Positions 34,880-44,682 are shown, counted from the first letter of the stretch. The stretch: 64,000 nucleotides of DNA from Rhizobium leguminosarum (GCF_001652265.1 NZ_LWBS01000242.1:12629-76628); one strand, 5' to 3'. A program made the numbers and translations. Notes: generated from the sequence alone by a model not told the origin.

Positions 34880-35656
34880 TCAACGGTCGAAAATATCACG
34901 CCACTGCTTCTCACCAATCAGGCAGTCGGTACCCGTCTCGGCGCCGGCGGTTTTCTGCAGCATCGCCGGAGGGGAAAGGCCGCTGATCTCCAGTACCAGC
35001 TTGCGGCGCACGGCAACGGCGAAATCCTCGATCTTGCGGACCGGCAGCACGAAGGCGCCCGGACCGCCGATCACGCAATCCGCGTAATATTTGTCGAGCC
35101 CGTTGGGCGCATCGGAGGGCCGCAGCATGATGGCGAGGCCGTTGATGATCATGCCGGCTTCCACCGCCTTGTCGCGGGCGGGGGTGACGGGATCGCCGGA
35201 ATTGTTCGGGCCGTCGCCGGAGACATCGATCACCTGTCGCCTGGACTGAAAGGGACTCGAAACGATCATGCTGGCGCCCTGAGCGATCGCGGTGGAGATC
35301 GACGTGCGCCGTTGGGTGGCAATCGGTCGGGCTTCGAGTTTATCGGCAAAAGCGATCGCATCCTCTTCCGTCTCGATCACCTGCCAGTCGATGACGGAAT
35401 CCTGGACGACATAGCCAGCCCATTCGAAATAGCTGATGGCGATGCGGCCGGTCAGCCCGTCCTTCACCGCGTCGATGAATTCCTTGTGCTTGAGCGCCTC
35501 GACATAACCCCCGCGCTGGATGCCGATCTCCTCGAAGTCCATCGACCGCGAAGTGTCGACGGCAAGCACGAGGGTCACATCGACCTCGCTTCCCGCCGCC
35601 TGCGCGATGGGGACGGGGCCGGAAAGACCTATAAGCACCGCAAGTGTCGTCAGCAT
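34880..35656 (-). CDS. DUF1194 von Willebrand factor A-like exported protein
   Basis: A protein of about 258 residues with a signal peptide (MLTTLAVLIGLSGPVPIAQA) followed by a VWA-like DUF1194 domain. The metal-ion-dependent adhesion site is VLAVDTSRSMD, with further ligands near SISTAIAQG and DVSGDGPNN. A terminal cysteine pair (ADCVIGG, TDCLIGE) may form a disulfide. Periplasmic, probable protein-binding role. The ATG at 35656 starts the signal peptide; the longer frame adds a non-signal extension. Confidence 0.88.
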   Translation of the reverse strand: MLTTLAVLIGLSGPVPIAQAAGSEVDVTLVLAVDTSRSMDFEEIGIQRGGYVEALKHKEFIDAVKDGLTGRIAISYFEWAGYVVQDSVIDWQVIETEEDAIAFADKLEARPIATQRRTSISTAIAQGASMIVSSPFQSRRQVIDVSGDGPNNSGDPVTPARDKAVEAGMIINGLAIMLRPSDAPNGLDKYYADCVIGGPGAFVLPVRKIEDFAVAVRRKLVLEISGLSPPAMLQKTAGAETGTDCLIGEKQWRDIFDR

Positions 35657-35769
35657 TGGCAATCCAATCCCTGGGCCATCCAAGCCAGCGAACTCTAACA
35701 CAGCTTGGCCGACGCAGATCGCTCGGCCCCGCGTACGGCTTCAATTTTCGGTGATGGAATCGGAAGCCT

Positions 35770-36672
35770 TCAATGCAAGGGAAGCCACAAGGGGGTCTTC
35801 CATGCTTTCAGCGCCTCGAGAAAGACCTGCAATCGGGAGGGCAGGAATCGGCGCGTGGGATAGACGGCGTGCACGAAAATTTCCTCGGACGACCAGTCCG
35901 CCAGTAGACGGAGGAGTTCGCCTCTTCTGATCTGTTCGTCGCAATAGGTGGAAGGCAGCAGGCCGATGCCGTGTCCGCGATAGGTGAACGCGCTTACCGC
36001 GTCGAAATCCCGGCTCGATACCGGGCCCGACACATGCAGGCGAACCGATTTTCGACCGCTCACGAGATGCCATTCCGCTTCGCCGTTGCGGCCGTTCAAG
36101 AGAACGCACTGATGGCTCTTCAGGTCTTCGGGCTTCAAGGGAAGCACCCTGCCCCTCAGATAGTCCGGTGCAGCGACCAGATAGCGCACGCTCTTGCCGA
36201 GCCGCTGCGCGACGATGGTCGAATCCTTGAGTTCCCCGAAACGGATGCCGAGATCGATATTCTCGGCGATCAGATCGAGAAACAGGTTGGTGACGAAGAG
36301 ATCGATCTGGATATTGGGATAGGTCTTCAGGAAGGATGAGATGAATTCGTAGAAGACCTCCTGCCCGAAGATCACAGGCACCGAGATCTTCAGCAGACCG
36401 TCCGGTTTTCTCTGTGTCTCGGTGAGCGTCTGCTCGGCATCGAGGAGATGGATGAGCGGTTCGCTGCACCTGTCATAGTAGGCCAGGCCCTGCGCGGTCA
36501 GGCTCAATTTGCGGGTCGTCCGCTGGATGAGCGTCACGCCGAGCTGCTCCTCCAGCGACGTCACCTTCCGGCTGACGGTCGATATCGGCATGCCGAGCGA
36601 ATGGGCAGCACGGCTGAAGCTGCCATACTGCGCCACCTTCACGAAAACGGCGATGTCGTTCAGATCAGCCAT
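35770..36672 (-). CDS. LysR-family transcriptional regulator
   Basis: A 300-residue LysR protein. Helix-turn-helix at residues 4-63 (VAQYGSFSRAAHSLGMPIST, then VSRKVTSLEEQLGVTLIQRTT); inducer-binding domain from about residue 90, with LISENIDLG-like LIAENIDLGIRFGEL. It is divergent from an SDR-RidA operon, with a 192-base gap that includes a perfect 18-base palindrome just upstream of its own start. The ATG at 36672 is used because it begins the domain directly. Confidence 0.93.
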   Translation of the reverse strand: MADLNDIAVFVKVAQYGSFSRAAHSLGMPISTVSRKVTSLEEQLGVTLIQRTTRKLSLTAQGLAYYDRCSEPLIHLLDAEQTLTETQRKPDGLLKISVPVIFGQEVFYEFISSFLKTYPNIQIDLFVTNLFLDLIAENIDLGIRFGELKDSTIVAQRLGKSVRYLVAAPDYLRGRVLPLKPEDLKSHQCVLLNGRNGEAEWHLVSGRKSVRLHVSGPVSSRDFDAVSAFTYRGHGIGLLPSTYCDEQIRRGELLRLLADWSSEEIFVHAVYPTRRFLPSRLQVFLEALKAWKTPLWLPLH

Positions 36673-36680
36673 GCTCTGAT

Positions 36681-36698
36681 TTTTGCATACATGCAAAA
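36681..36698. promoter_or_regulatory. Perfect palindrome upstream of lysR-type gene
   Basis: TTTTGCATACATGCAAAA is a perfect inverted repeat with a two-base centre, ending 8 bases before the LysR start codon. It is A/T-rich against a GC-rich background. It would suit autorepression by the LysR protein or another dimeric regulator. Confidence 0.55.
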
Positions 36699-36864
36699 GA
36701 GAATCCAGATATTTCCATCTAATCGGGTAATCGAGTTTTCGCCATATTCACCTTGCGAAAACAAGACAACCTGATGGAGGCGCATTCGCAGCAGCCCCAT
36801 CTCGAGCGACCGGCCCTTGCAGCCGCAAGGCCCGCGTTGCCCGAACCAGATTATGGAGATCAGC

Positions 36865-37590
36865 ATGACTACGAGAAACACAGTCATCGTCACGGGCGCC
36901 TCCCAGGGTATCGGAGCCGGCCTCGTCAACGCCTTCATTCAGCGCAGCTATAATGTCGTCGCCACCTCGCGCCAGGTCAGCGCTTCGAACGCCTTCCAAG
37001 CCTCCGACAAGCTGGCGCTCGTCGACGGCGACATCGGCGATGCCGAAACCGCAGCGCGGGTGGCAAGGACCGCAATCGATCGCTTCGGCTCGATCGACGC
37101 GCTCGTCAACAATGCCGGCATTTTCTTAGCCAAGCCGTTCGTCGAGTTCACCATGGCCGACTTCCAGAAATTGTCCTCGACCAATCTTGAGGGTTTCATC
37201 CATCTGACCCAACTGGTCGTCCGACAGATGCTCGCGCAGAAAACCGGCGGTAGCGTCGTCAGCATCACCACGCCATTGACCGATCATCCGATCGCCGGCT
37301 TCGCCGCCTCAGTCTCGATGATGACAAAGGGCGGCATCAACGCCATCTCCAAGAACCTGGCGATGGAATATGCGAACGAGGGAATTCGCTTCAACATTGT
37401 CGCTCCTGGCGTGGTGGACACGCCGCTGCACAAGGACAATCCGAAAGATTTCCTGAAGACGCTGTCGCCGATGGCAGGCATATCCAACGTCGAGGAGATC
37501 GCCGATGCCGTCATGTTCCTCACCGAAGCGCCGCGTGTCACCGGGGAGGTGCTGCACGTCGACGGCGGCGCACATCTGGGCAGATGGTAG
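36865..37590 (+). CDS. Short-chain dehydrogenase/reductase
   Basis: A 241-residue SDR with TGASQGIGAGL, NNAGIF, the serine in SVVSITTPL and a C-terminal VTGEVLHVDGGAHLGRW. At the usual YxxxK position the sequence is FAASVSMMTKGGINA: the lysine is present, but the tyrosine is not visible (VSMMTK). It may therefore be catalytically altered. GGAG lies 6 bases before the ATG at 36865. It overlaps the downstream RidA gene by seven bases. Confidence 0.9.
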   Translation: MTTRNTVIVTGASQGIGAGLVNAFIQRSYNVVATSRQVSASNAFQASDKLALVDGDIGDAETAARVARTAIDRFGSIDALVNNAGIFLAKPFVEFTMADFQKLSSTNLEGFIHLTQLVVRQMLAQKTGGSVVSITTPLTDHPIAGFAASVSMMTKGGINAISKNLAMEYANEGIRFNIVAPGVVDTPLHKDNPKDFLKTLSPMAGISNVEEIADAVMFLTEAPRVTGEVLHVDGGAHLGRW

Positions 37591-38072
37591 GCCATGCGAA
37601 AGCGCAGGCAGCCGGCGCGGAACGACGGCTGCGGGAACTCGGCATCACGCTTCCCCCGCCGCCGATACCCTTCGGGGCCTATGTCGAAGCGATAAGGACC
37701 GGCAACCTGGTCTTCTTCAGCGGGATGCTGCCGGTCGTCGGCCATGAGCCGCGCTATATCGGCCGCGTCGGCGGTGCGCTGACGGCCGAAGACGGCCGGA
37801 AGGCGGCCGAAACCGCAACGCTGAGCGCGCTCGCAGCCGCCAGGGACTATCTCGGCTCGCTGGACAGGGTTGTCAGGGTCGTCAAGCTCGGCGTCTATAT
37901 CGCGACTGAAGGCGATTTCCGCGACCATCCGAAGGTTGCCGACGGAGCATCCGAAATGCTGCTTGCGGTCTTCGGCGAGGAAAGGCTCTCAGGCCGCGTC
38001 GTGCTCGGCGTCGCCAGCCTACCTTTAGGCGTGCCGATCGAACTCGAACTTGTTCTTGAGGTCGAGGAGTGA
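37584..38072 (+). CDS. RidA (YjgF/YER057c/UK114)-family protein
   Basis: A 162-residue RidA-type protein. LGITLPPPPIPFGAYVEAIR, then GNLVFFSGMLPVV, the central ALAAARDYLGSLDRVVRVVK and LGVYIATEGDFRDHPKVADGA, and a final LGVASLPLGVPIELELV follow the family. It belongs to the longer YjgF-like subgroup whose members may not deaminate imines. The start lies within the end of the SDR gene (seven-base overlap), so the two are coupled. Probable partner activity in the same catabolic step. Confidence 0.9.
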   Translation: MVGHAKAQAAGAERRLRELGITLPPPPIPFGAYVEAIRTGNLVFFSGMLPVVGHEPRYIGRVGGALTAEDGRKAAETATLSALAAARDYLGSLDRVVRVVKLGVYIATEGDFRDHPKVADGASEMLLAVFGEERLSGRVVLGVASLPLGVPIELELVLEVEE

Positions 38073-38107
38073 ATGGGGGCGGTACTGGCGCGGCATTGTC
38101 CGAGGTC

Positions 38108-38239
38108 CCTCATCCTGAGGCGCGTAGCCCGCAGGGTGAAGCCTCGAAGGACACGCTCCGGCACTGCTCCTTGCATCTACTGACCGCCGGCATACCCGCC
38201 TCGTCCTTCGAGGCCCCTGCGGGGCGCCTCAGGATGAGG
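38108..38239. repeat. Inverted repeat (REP-like) between convergent genes
   Basis: The left arm (38108-38152) carries CCTCATCCTGAGGCGCG and CCTCGAAGGAC. The right arm (38203-38239) carries GTCCTTCGAGG and GCGCCTCAGGATGAGG. The 50-base centre is unrelated. It separates the forward RidA gene from the reverse PycTM-like gene and could fold as one long hairpin in either transcript. A related decayed copy is at 47658-47867. Confidence 0.75.
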
Positions 38240-38285
38240 CTCTCGTGGGCACCGGCGGACTGATAAGCACAAAGCATCACCATCC

Positions 38286-38843
38286 TCACACCGCCACCAA
38301 CAGCAGCACATAGGCGATCACACTCACCATCAGCCCGCGGAACGCAAAAGTGACGCAGCGGTATTTGTTGCGGGCGATGGTGGAGAGGATGTCGGCGTTT
38401 TCGAGATACTGCTCGAAAAGGTAGCGTTCGTCGCGCCGCAGCGCCGCATCGAAGAACCGGTCGCGATGACCGTGCCAGGTGCCCCAGAACAATGACGTCG
38501 AGTTGTTCAAATGGCGCGGCAGTACGACGAGGATCGCCGACAGGATCGAAAAGACCGAAGCTGCGGCAAGCAGGCCGGAGAACAGCATACTGCCGGGCGT
38601 CCCGCTCACGTAGCGCGCCAGGCTGAAGACTGCCCTGACATCGCTGGAACTCACCAGGAATGCCAGCATGAAAGTGAAAATATAAGCGGCCTTCTGGTCA
38701 GAGATCTTGATCTGATCATAAAATATGTCATTGACTTTCTTGATATGATCGAAATACCCGGCGCCGATGTCACCCGTCGACGGTTCGCTTGGCATAAGCT
38801 CAGTTGCACTCTCGAAATCGCTCACCCGAATACTCCATCCCAT
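38286..38843 (-). CDS. PycTM-like membrane effector (Pycsar effector family)
   Basis: A 185-residue protein. After a polar N-terminus, YFDHIKKVNDIFYDQIKISD leads into a helix (QKAAYIFTFMLAFLVSSS). A second helix follows (LLAAASVFSILSAILVVLP), then a cytoplasmic HGHRDRFFDAALRRDERYLF segment and a C-terminal helix (AFRGLMVSVIAYVLLLVAV). The helix-ISDQKA-helix-helix pattern with a terminal NKYR-helix matches the Pycsar transmembrane effector domain (PycTM, DUF5706). In Pycsar systems it is triggered by cyclic pyrimidine nucleotide and permeabilises the membrane. AGGGAA precedes the ATG at 38843. It is head to head with an operon ending in a class III cyclase. The call is by pattern recognition, without a search. 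Confidence 0.62.
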   Translation of the reverse strand: MGWSIRVSDFESATELMPSEPSTGDIGAGYFDHIKKVNDIFYDQIKISDQKAAYIFTFMLAFLVSSSDVRAVFSLARYVSGTPGSMLFSGLLAAASVFSILSAILVVLPRHLNNSTSLFWGTWHGHRDRFFDAALRRDERYLFEQYLENADILSTIARNKYRCVTFAFRGLMVSVIAYVLLLVAV

Positions 38844-38948
38844 AAGTGTTTCCCTGATATTACACTTCACACGGAATTCAAGAACACGTGTGCAATATGC
38901 TTGACTTTTCTTTTCTACTTGGACAAAGGGGAAGCGGGGATTGGGGTC

Positions 38949-41900
38949 ATGCTGGGTCGCTGGAAAAACATCTGTCGCGCCGGGGTAGCGCTTGCGCTTG
39001 TCGTGCCGGGCTTTTCGCCGGCGGCGGCTGACCCCGTGCAGCGTGCAACACCGGTCGCCGGTTCCGTCATCGCCCGCAAGACCGGCGAGGAGGTCCGCTT
39101 CATCGACGTGTCGAACTGGCGCGTCGTCGACATCAATCAAGACCTACTGACCGGTGACGTGCTGCGCACCAACGCCAACGGCCAGCTCGCCATTGTCTTT
39201 TCCGATCACACCCAGGTTCGCCTTGGCCGCAATTCCTCGCTGCAGGTCAAGAAGATGGCCGCGAGCGGCGACACGACGCTGGAGCTGCAATCAGGAACGA
39301 TCTGGGCGCGCGCCGAGCGCGGTGGCCAGGGGCTGACTGTGGAAACGCCGGCGGCCGCAGCCGCCATCCGCGGCACCGACTGGACCATGATGGTCGAGGG
39401 CGCCAAGACCTCGATGATCGTGCTCGAAGGCCGCGTCGCGCTCACCAACCCGCAGGGCAGCGTCGAGGTAAACGAGGGCGAAGGAGCGGTCGCCACGATC
39501 GGCCAGGCGCCGCGCAAGCTCGTCATCGTCACACCCGACGATCGCGAGCAGATGCTGTTCTACCTGAACCTGCGCGACGGCTTCGGGCTGATGCCGACCT
39601 CGCCGCTGCCGGCAGGCCGCATGGCCGACGAGCGCCGCCGGCTGCTGGGTTTGCCGCCGGAACGGCGCACCACCGAGGACTGGCTGGAGCTTGCCGAAGT
39701 GCAGAGCGCCTTCGATGGCCGGCAGGTTGCAGCCGCCACGCTTCAGGAGATTCGCCGCCGCAAGCTGACGACCACCCAGAAGGCCCGCCTTGACCTGATC
39801 GATGCCACGATCGCCGGCTCCGAAAAACGCTACGACGAAGCGGCAAGATTGTTTGCGGCAGCACTGCCGCATCTCGACGCCAGCCGCCGGAACATGGCGC
39901 AATATGGCGGCTATTTCGCCCGTTCACTTGCTGATCCCGCCCATGTCGAAAAGCCGCCTTCGGCTGCTGTCGGCCCCTATGGCGCGATCATGCAGGCCTA
40001 TACCGCCGGCTTTTTGCAAAACCCGCGCGCCGCCCTCGATGTGATCAGCCAAGCCGAAAAGCGTTTTCCGGACGATCCCACCCTGCCCGCGATCCGCGCC
40101 CAGCTGGCGCAGCTGATTGATGACCGCGCCCAGATGCTGGAGGCGGTGAACCGCGCTCTCTCGCTTGATCCCAACCATCCGATCGCCCTTGCCGCGCGCG
40201 CCTCCTACAAGGCAAGCTACGAAAGCGACATCGACGGCGCTTTAGCTGATCTGAACCGCGCCATCGAGCTTGCGCCGGGGGCGTCGGGATCATTGAACTC
40301 GATGGGCCTGCTGCAGAGCGCCCGCGACGCCAATGGCGAGGCCGAGGCCGCCTTCCTGAAGGCGATCGCGCTCGATCCGCAGGATCCCGTGCCGCACGCC
40401 AATCTCGCCATCCTCTATCTCGATCAATCGCGCATGAAGGAAGCCAAGCGCCAAATCGATACGGCGCTTGCCGTCGATCCGTCCTTCGACATCGCGCTTC
40501 TCGCCCGCGGCCGCTACTATCTGCAGACTGGCGAACGCGACAAGGCGCTGGCGGATCTGCTGGCGGCCAGCACAGCTAATCCGGCGCATTCGCAGTCACA
40601 ACTGATGCTCGCCGCCGCCCATTACGAAAAGGGTGACCGCATCCCCTCCGCGCAGGCGGTCGACAATGCCGACAGGCTCGACAAGAACGATCCCGTCATC
40701 TCCGCCTTCCGAACCGCTGTCGACATCGATGACTACGACGCCGACGGCGCAATCCGCAACGCCCAGGAGTTTCTCCGCCGCTCCAGGGCGCGCGGCGGCG
40801 ACTACAGCGCGCTCGGCGCCAACCAGGATGCCGGCTCGACGCTGAACAACGCTTTCCGCCTTCAGGGCCTGGATGCCTGGGGCCGCTATTACGGCGATGC
40901 GGTCTTCAGCCCCTTCGAAGGCAGCGGCTATATCGATCAGTCAAAGGTAGCATCTTCCCCTTCGTCAACGCGACGAGCTTCAGCGATGACAATGTCATCC
41001 AGTATCGCAACAACGCATCGAGCTACTCATCCTTTATCCAGGGCTTGCTGCTTGATCCGCACATGCTTTCCGGTCGCTCGCGCTCGGCAACGCTGCTGCG
41101 CACACCCTTCATCGAAGGCTCGCTCGGCGGCGGCATCAACAGCGTCGACGGCCATACGAGGCGTATCGGCGAGGCTGAGATCCAGGGCTTCTCCAACGAG
41201 ACGATCCCTCTCAGCTTCTACGGCAACCTGACATGGGAAGAACTGGCGCTCGACGGGGACTATCGTGACTTCGGCGGCTTCGAGACCGAAAATAAGATCG
41301 TCGGCGGCAATGGCTACCTGACGGCAACGGTAACGCCGGACGATCGCGTAGTGGCCTATGTCAACCATGCCAAGAACGATGGCACGCTGAACGCGCTGTC
41401 GGCCGGCTCAGCACTGACGGACTTCCTCAACCTGCTAGGCGCTGGGGTGCCGACTGAAATCTCTTCGCAATACAGTTATAGGCGCAATGTCAACGAGGCG
41501 ACCAATGCCGGCCTCGGCTGGAGCCATACTTTCAGCTACGAAAACATATTGAACGGCGCCTTCCTCTATTCGGAAAGCAAGTCGCGGACTTCCACCTCCC
41601 TTCAGGTCGACGATGCGCCGGTTCTTGGCCTGCGTGACCCTGACATTATTCCGTTCTTGGACGGGACCGAGGAGCTGTCCTCGAAAACCTATATCGGCGC
41701 TCTCAGCCATTCCATCGGCAGCGGACCGCTCACCTGGCGGTACGGCATCGAAGGCGGCTGGATCGATGCCAGCACGACCACCTTCTCTCGCCTTCATGAA
41801 CTCTTTCCGCGCGTCCTGGTCCTCCCCGAAACGACTAGCGGCCCGGATACATTCAGCAACCGCGTCAATATCGGCCGCGCCTATATAGACGTGCTGCACG

Positions 41901-42700
41901 AGATCACGCCCAATCTCAAGGGCGAATATGCTGTCTTCGGCACGCGAATGGAAGGCGATGGCGTCGATGTCAGCCGGTTCGAGCCGCGCTTCGGCCTTGC
42001 CTGGTCGCCCGTCCAGAACCATTGGCTGCGCGCCGCTTTCATGCGCCAGAGCCTCGACACCGGCGTACCCACTCTTGCCCCGGTTGGCATCCTCGGTTTG
42101 CAGGCCAACCAATATGTGGTGGGCGTCGATGGCTATGCCGATACGGCGGCGCTGCAATGGGATGCCGAGTGGACCGACCGTTTCTTCACCTCGGTCGAAT
42201 ACCAGCACCAGGAACTGTATGATTTCTCGATCGATTTTCCGCTGATCTCGCTTCCCGCAGCCGACAGCCTGCCGCTGTCGCGCGGCAGCGTCGATCGCGC
42301 GGGCGTGACTGCCAACGTCGCGCTCGGCTACGGTTTCGGCCTTTCCGCCACTTATGCCTACATGGAATCGGAGAACAAGGACCCGCTGGAACCGAATTAC
42401 GGCGGTTCCCTGCCGTTCATCCCGAAGAATTCCGGCCAGATCGCGCTGACCTGGGTCAACGAGGCCAAGGTCAAGGCGACTGTGGCCGCCAATTATATCG
42501 GCGAGCGCGACGGTGACGATCTCGGCACCAAGCTCGACGATTACTGGAGCCTCGACGCCCACCTGATCTGGGAACCCCTCGACAAGCGCATCGCGCTGGA
42601 AGCGGCCGCCTACAATCTCCTCGACGAAGACTTCGAGATCACGCCCGGCGTGCCCGGCTGGGGCCGCGCCTTCAAGGGCACGCTCAAAGTCCGCTTCTGA
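38949..42700 (+). pseudogene. FecR-TPR-beta-barrel fusion protein, frame broken once
   Basis: The first frame encodes a signal peptide (MLGRWKNICRAGVALALVVPG), a FecR domain (residues 35-180: RTNANGQLAIVFSDHTQVRL, AAIRGTDWTMMVEG) and TPR repeats (about 240-610, for example LDPNHPIALAARASYKASY). At about 40940 the frame must shift. One extra G gives IDQVKGSIFPFVNATSFSDD, and the other frame runs on as an outer-membrane beta-barrel (about residues 690-1250) with alternating strands and a terminal GTLKVRF ending in aromatic Phe. As deposited the first frame stops at 41231. Restored length is about 1,250 residues. Its TGA overlaps the ATG of the CHASE2 cyclase (TGATG). Probably an envelope sensor or surface protein. 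Confidence 0.8.
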
Positions 42701-44682
42701 TGCGGGCGCAGGACAAGCCCCGACAGCCCGGACTGAATGGCGGGCAAGCCGAAAGCCGCCATCTCAGGCTGCTGGTGCTGGCGCTCTCGACACTCGTCGC
42801 CATCTCACTGCTGTCGCGCCTGCCCGCCTGGTCGCTGCTGGAGCTCAGAAGCTTCGACTATCTCTCGACCGTCGACGATCCCCGTCCGCCACCCGGCGGA
42901 CCCGTCATCGTCGCGATCGACGAGCCTTCGCTTGCCGATATCAATGCGCAGTGGCCCTGGCCGCGCAGCCTGCATGCCCAGCTTGTCAGGCAGCTACGCA
43001 CGGCCGGTGCCCGTGTCATCGGCTTCGATATCATCATGGCCGAACCTTCGAACCCCGACAACGACGACGCGATCACGAAGGCCGTCGGCCCGGATGTCGT
43101 GCTCGCCGGCGACGAAACGCTGATCGAGACGCCCCAATCCTCGCAACTGATCCGCGCCACGCCGCTGCCGCAACTGACTGAAGCGGGTGCTGTAACCGGC
43201 ATCGCCTCCGTCGATCTCAGCGGCGACGGTGCGTTCCGGCGCATTCCAGGTTATGAGGACGGCTTTGCTGCCATGCTGATGAAGGCGTCGGGAGCAGCAC
43301 GCAAAGCCTTGCCGGCCGGCCGGCTCATCCAATCCTTCGGCGCGGCCCGCAGCTATCCCACGGTCTCCTACTACCAGGCGCTCGACCCTGAGAACCTGCT
43401 GCCGCCGGATTATTTCAAGGGCCGCGTCGTGCTTGTCGGTCTCAGCCTGCAGAATGCCCCTGCCATCGACAAGGGCGGCGTCGACGCCTTCGCGACACCC
43501 TACACCGTCCACACCGGCACGCTGACCTCCGGCGTCGAGATCCAGGCAACGATCTACGACAATATCCGCCGTGGCCTGTCGATCGCGGAAGCCAGCCTTC
43601 CGCTGGTCGCCGCCTGCATCCTGATCTCTGTGCTGCTTGCCGCAGCCACCGTCTGGCGTTCGACTGGATGGCTGACGATCGTCGCCAGCGTCGTGGCCGT
43701 ATTCGCCTTCGCTGCCGCGAGTTTTGCCGGCATCCGCTTTGCCCATATCTTCGTCCCGCCGCTCGGACCAGTCGTTGCCTATGTCTCGGTCGCCTTCGGC
43801 CAAGCCGCCTTCGATTATGCCGAAGAACGTCGCAACAAGCGCCAGATCATCCGCGCCTTCGCCCAATATATCTCGCCCGATCTCGTCCGGCGCCTGTCGC
43901 ACGACCCTTCGCAGCTAAGGCTTGGCGGCGAGCGGCGCACACTGTCGGTGTTGTTTTCCGATGTGCGTGGCTTCACCACCATCGCCGAGACCTTGAAGGA
44001 TGATCCGGAGCAACTGACCGGCCTGATCAACCGGCTGCTGACGCCGCTCTCCGACGTGGTGATGGATCACGGCGGCACGATCGACAAATATATGGGCGAC
44101 TGCATCATGGCCTTCTGGAACGCCCCGCTCGACGATCCCGATCATGCACTGCACGCCGTCAAAGCCTCGCTTGCCATGCAGGCGGCGATATCGAGCCTCA
44201 ACCGCGAGCTGGAACGGGAAGCGGCGATGCGCGGCGGCAGGCCGCACGTGCTAAAGATGGGCGTCGGCATCAACACCGGCGAATGCATCGTCGGCAATAT
44301 GGGCTCGACCCGCCGCTTCGATTATTCCTGCCTCGGCGACAGCGTCAACCTCGCCTCTCGCCTCGAAGGCGCTTCAAAGAATTATGGCGTGGCGCTGCTG
44401 CTCGGCGAGGAGACCGCAAGACTGGTCGCCGGCACCTACACTGTCATCGAGCTCGACCGCATCATCGTCAAGGGCCGCACCGTGCCCTCGCCTGTCTATA
44501 CCGTCGTGCATAAGGCCGACGCCGACGCCCTTGCCACCCATCGGGCCTTCACGCAAGCGAAATACGCCGGCACGCTTGCACCATCCGACCCCGCCTTCGA
44601 CAGGCTGGCCGCCGATATCCCCGAGCTTGCCCCCTATTACGCGATCGTCCGCGATGCGCTGACCGAATCCGGCGAGGAATGA
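42700..44682 (+). CDS. CHASE2-domain class III adenylate cyclase
   Basis: A 660-residue membrane cyclase. One N-terminal helix (residues 20-45) is followed by a periplasmic CHASE2 domain (about 50-290: RSFDYLSTVDDPRPPPGGPV, then FKGRVVLVGLSLQN). Three membrane helices follow (295-375). The cyclase domain has metal aspartates in LFSDVRGFTTIAE (about 420) and IDKYMGDCIMAFWN, then GINTGECIVGNMG and RRFDYSCLGDSVNLASRLEG. The Lys in DKYMGD and Asp in FDYS favour ATP. Translation is coupled to the upstream FecR-TPR-barrel gene by a one-base stop/start overlap, so both respond to the same signal. CHASE2 senses an unknown periplasmic cue. Confidence 0.92.
   Translation: MRAQDKPRQPGLNGGQAESRHLRLLVLALSTLVAISLLSRLPAWSLLELRSFDYLSTVDDPRPPPGGPVIVAIDEPSLADINAQWPWPRSLHAQLVRQLRTAGARVIGFDIIMAEPSNPDNDDAITKAVGPDVVLAGDETLIETPQSSQLIRATPLPQLTEAGAVTGIASVDLSGDGAFRRIPGYEDGFAAMLMKASGAARKALPAGRLIQSFGAARSYPTVSYYQALDPENLLPPDYFKGRVVLVGLSLQNAPAIDKGGVDAFATPYTVHTGTLTSGVEIQATIYDNIRRGLSIAEASLPLVAACILISVLLAAATVWRSTGWLTIVASVVAVFAFAAASFAGIRFAHIFVPPLGPVVAYVSVAFGQAAFDYAEERRNKRQIIRAFAQYISPDLVRRLSHDPSQLRLGGERRTLSVLFSDVRGFTTIAETLKDDPEQLTGLINRLLTPLSDVVMDHGGTIDKYMGDCIMAFWNAPLDDPDHALHAVKASLAMQAAISSLNRELEREAAMRGGRPHVLKMGVGINTGECIVGNMGSTRRFDYSCLGDSVNLASRLEGASKNYGVALLLGEETARLVAGTYTVIELDRIIVKGRTVPSPVYTVVHKADADALATHRAFTQAKYAGTLAPSDPAFDRLAADIPELAPYYAIVRDALTESGEE

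Noticed and set aside
41435..42562. Reverse 375-codon frame opposite the beta-barrel region
   Set aside because: Shadow of the barrel coding strand; no start signal.
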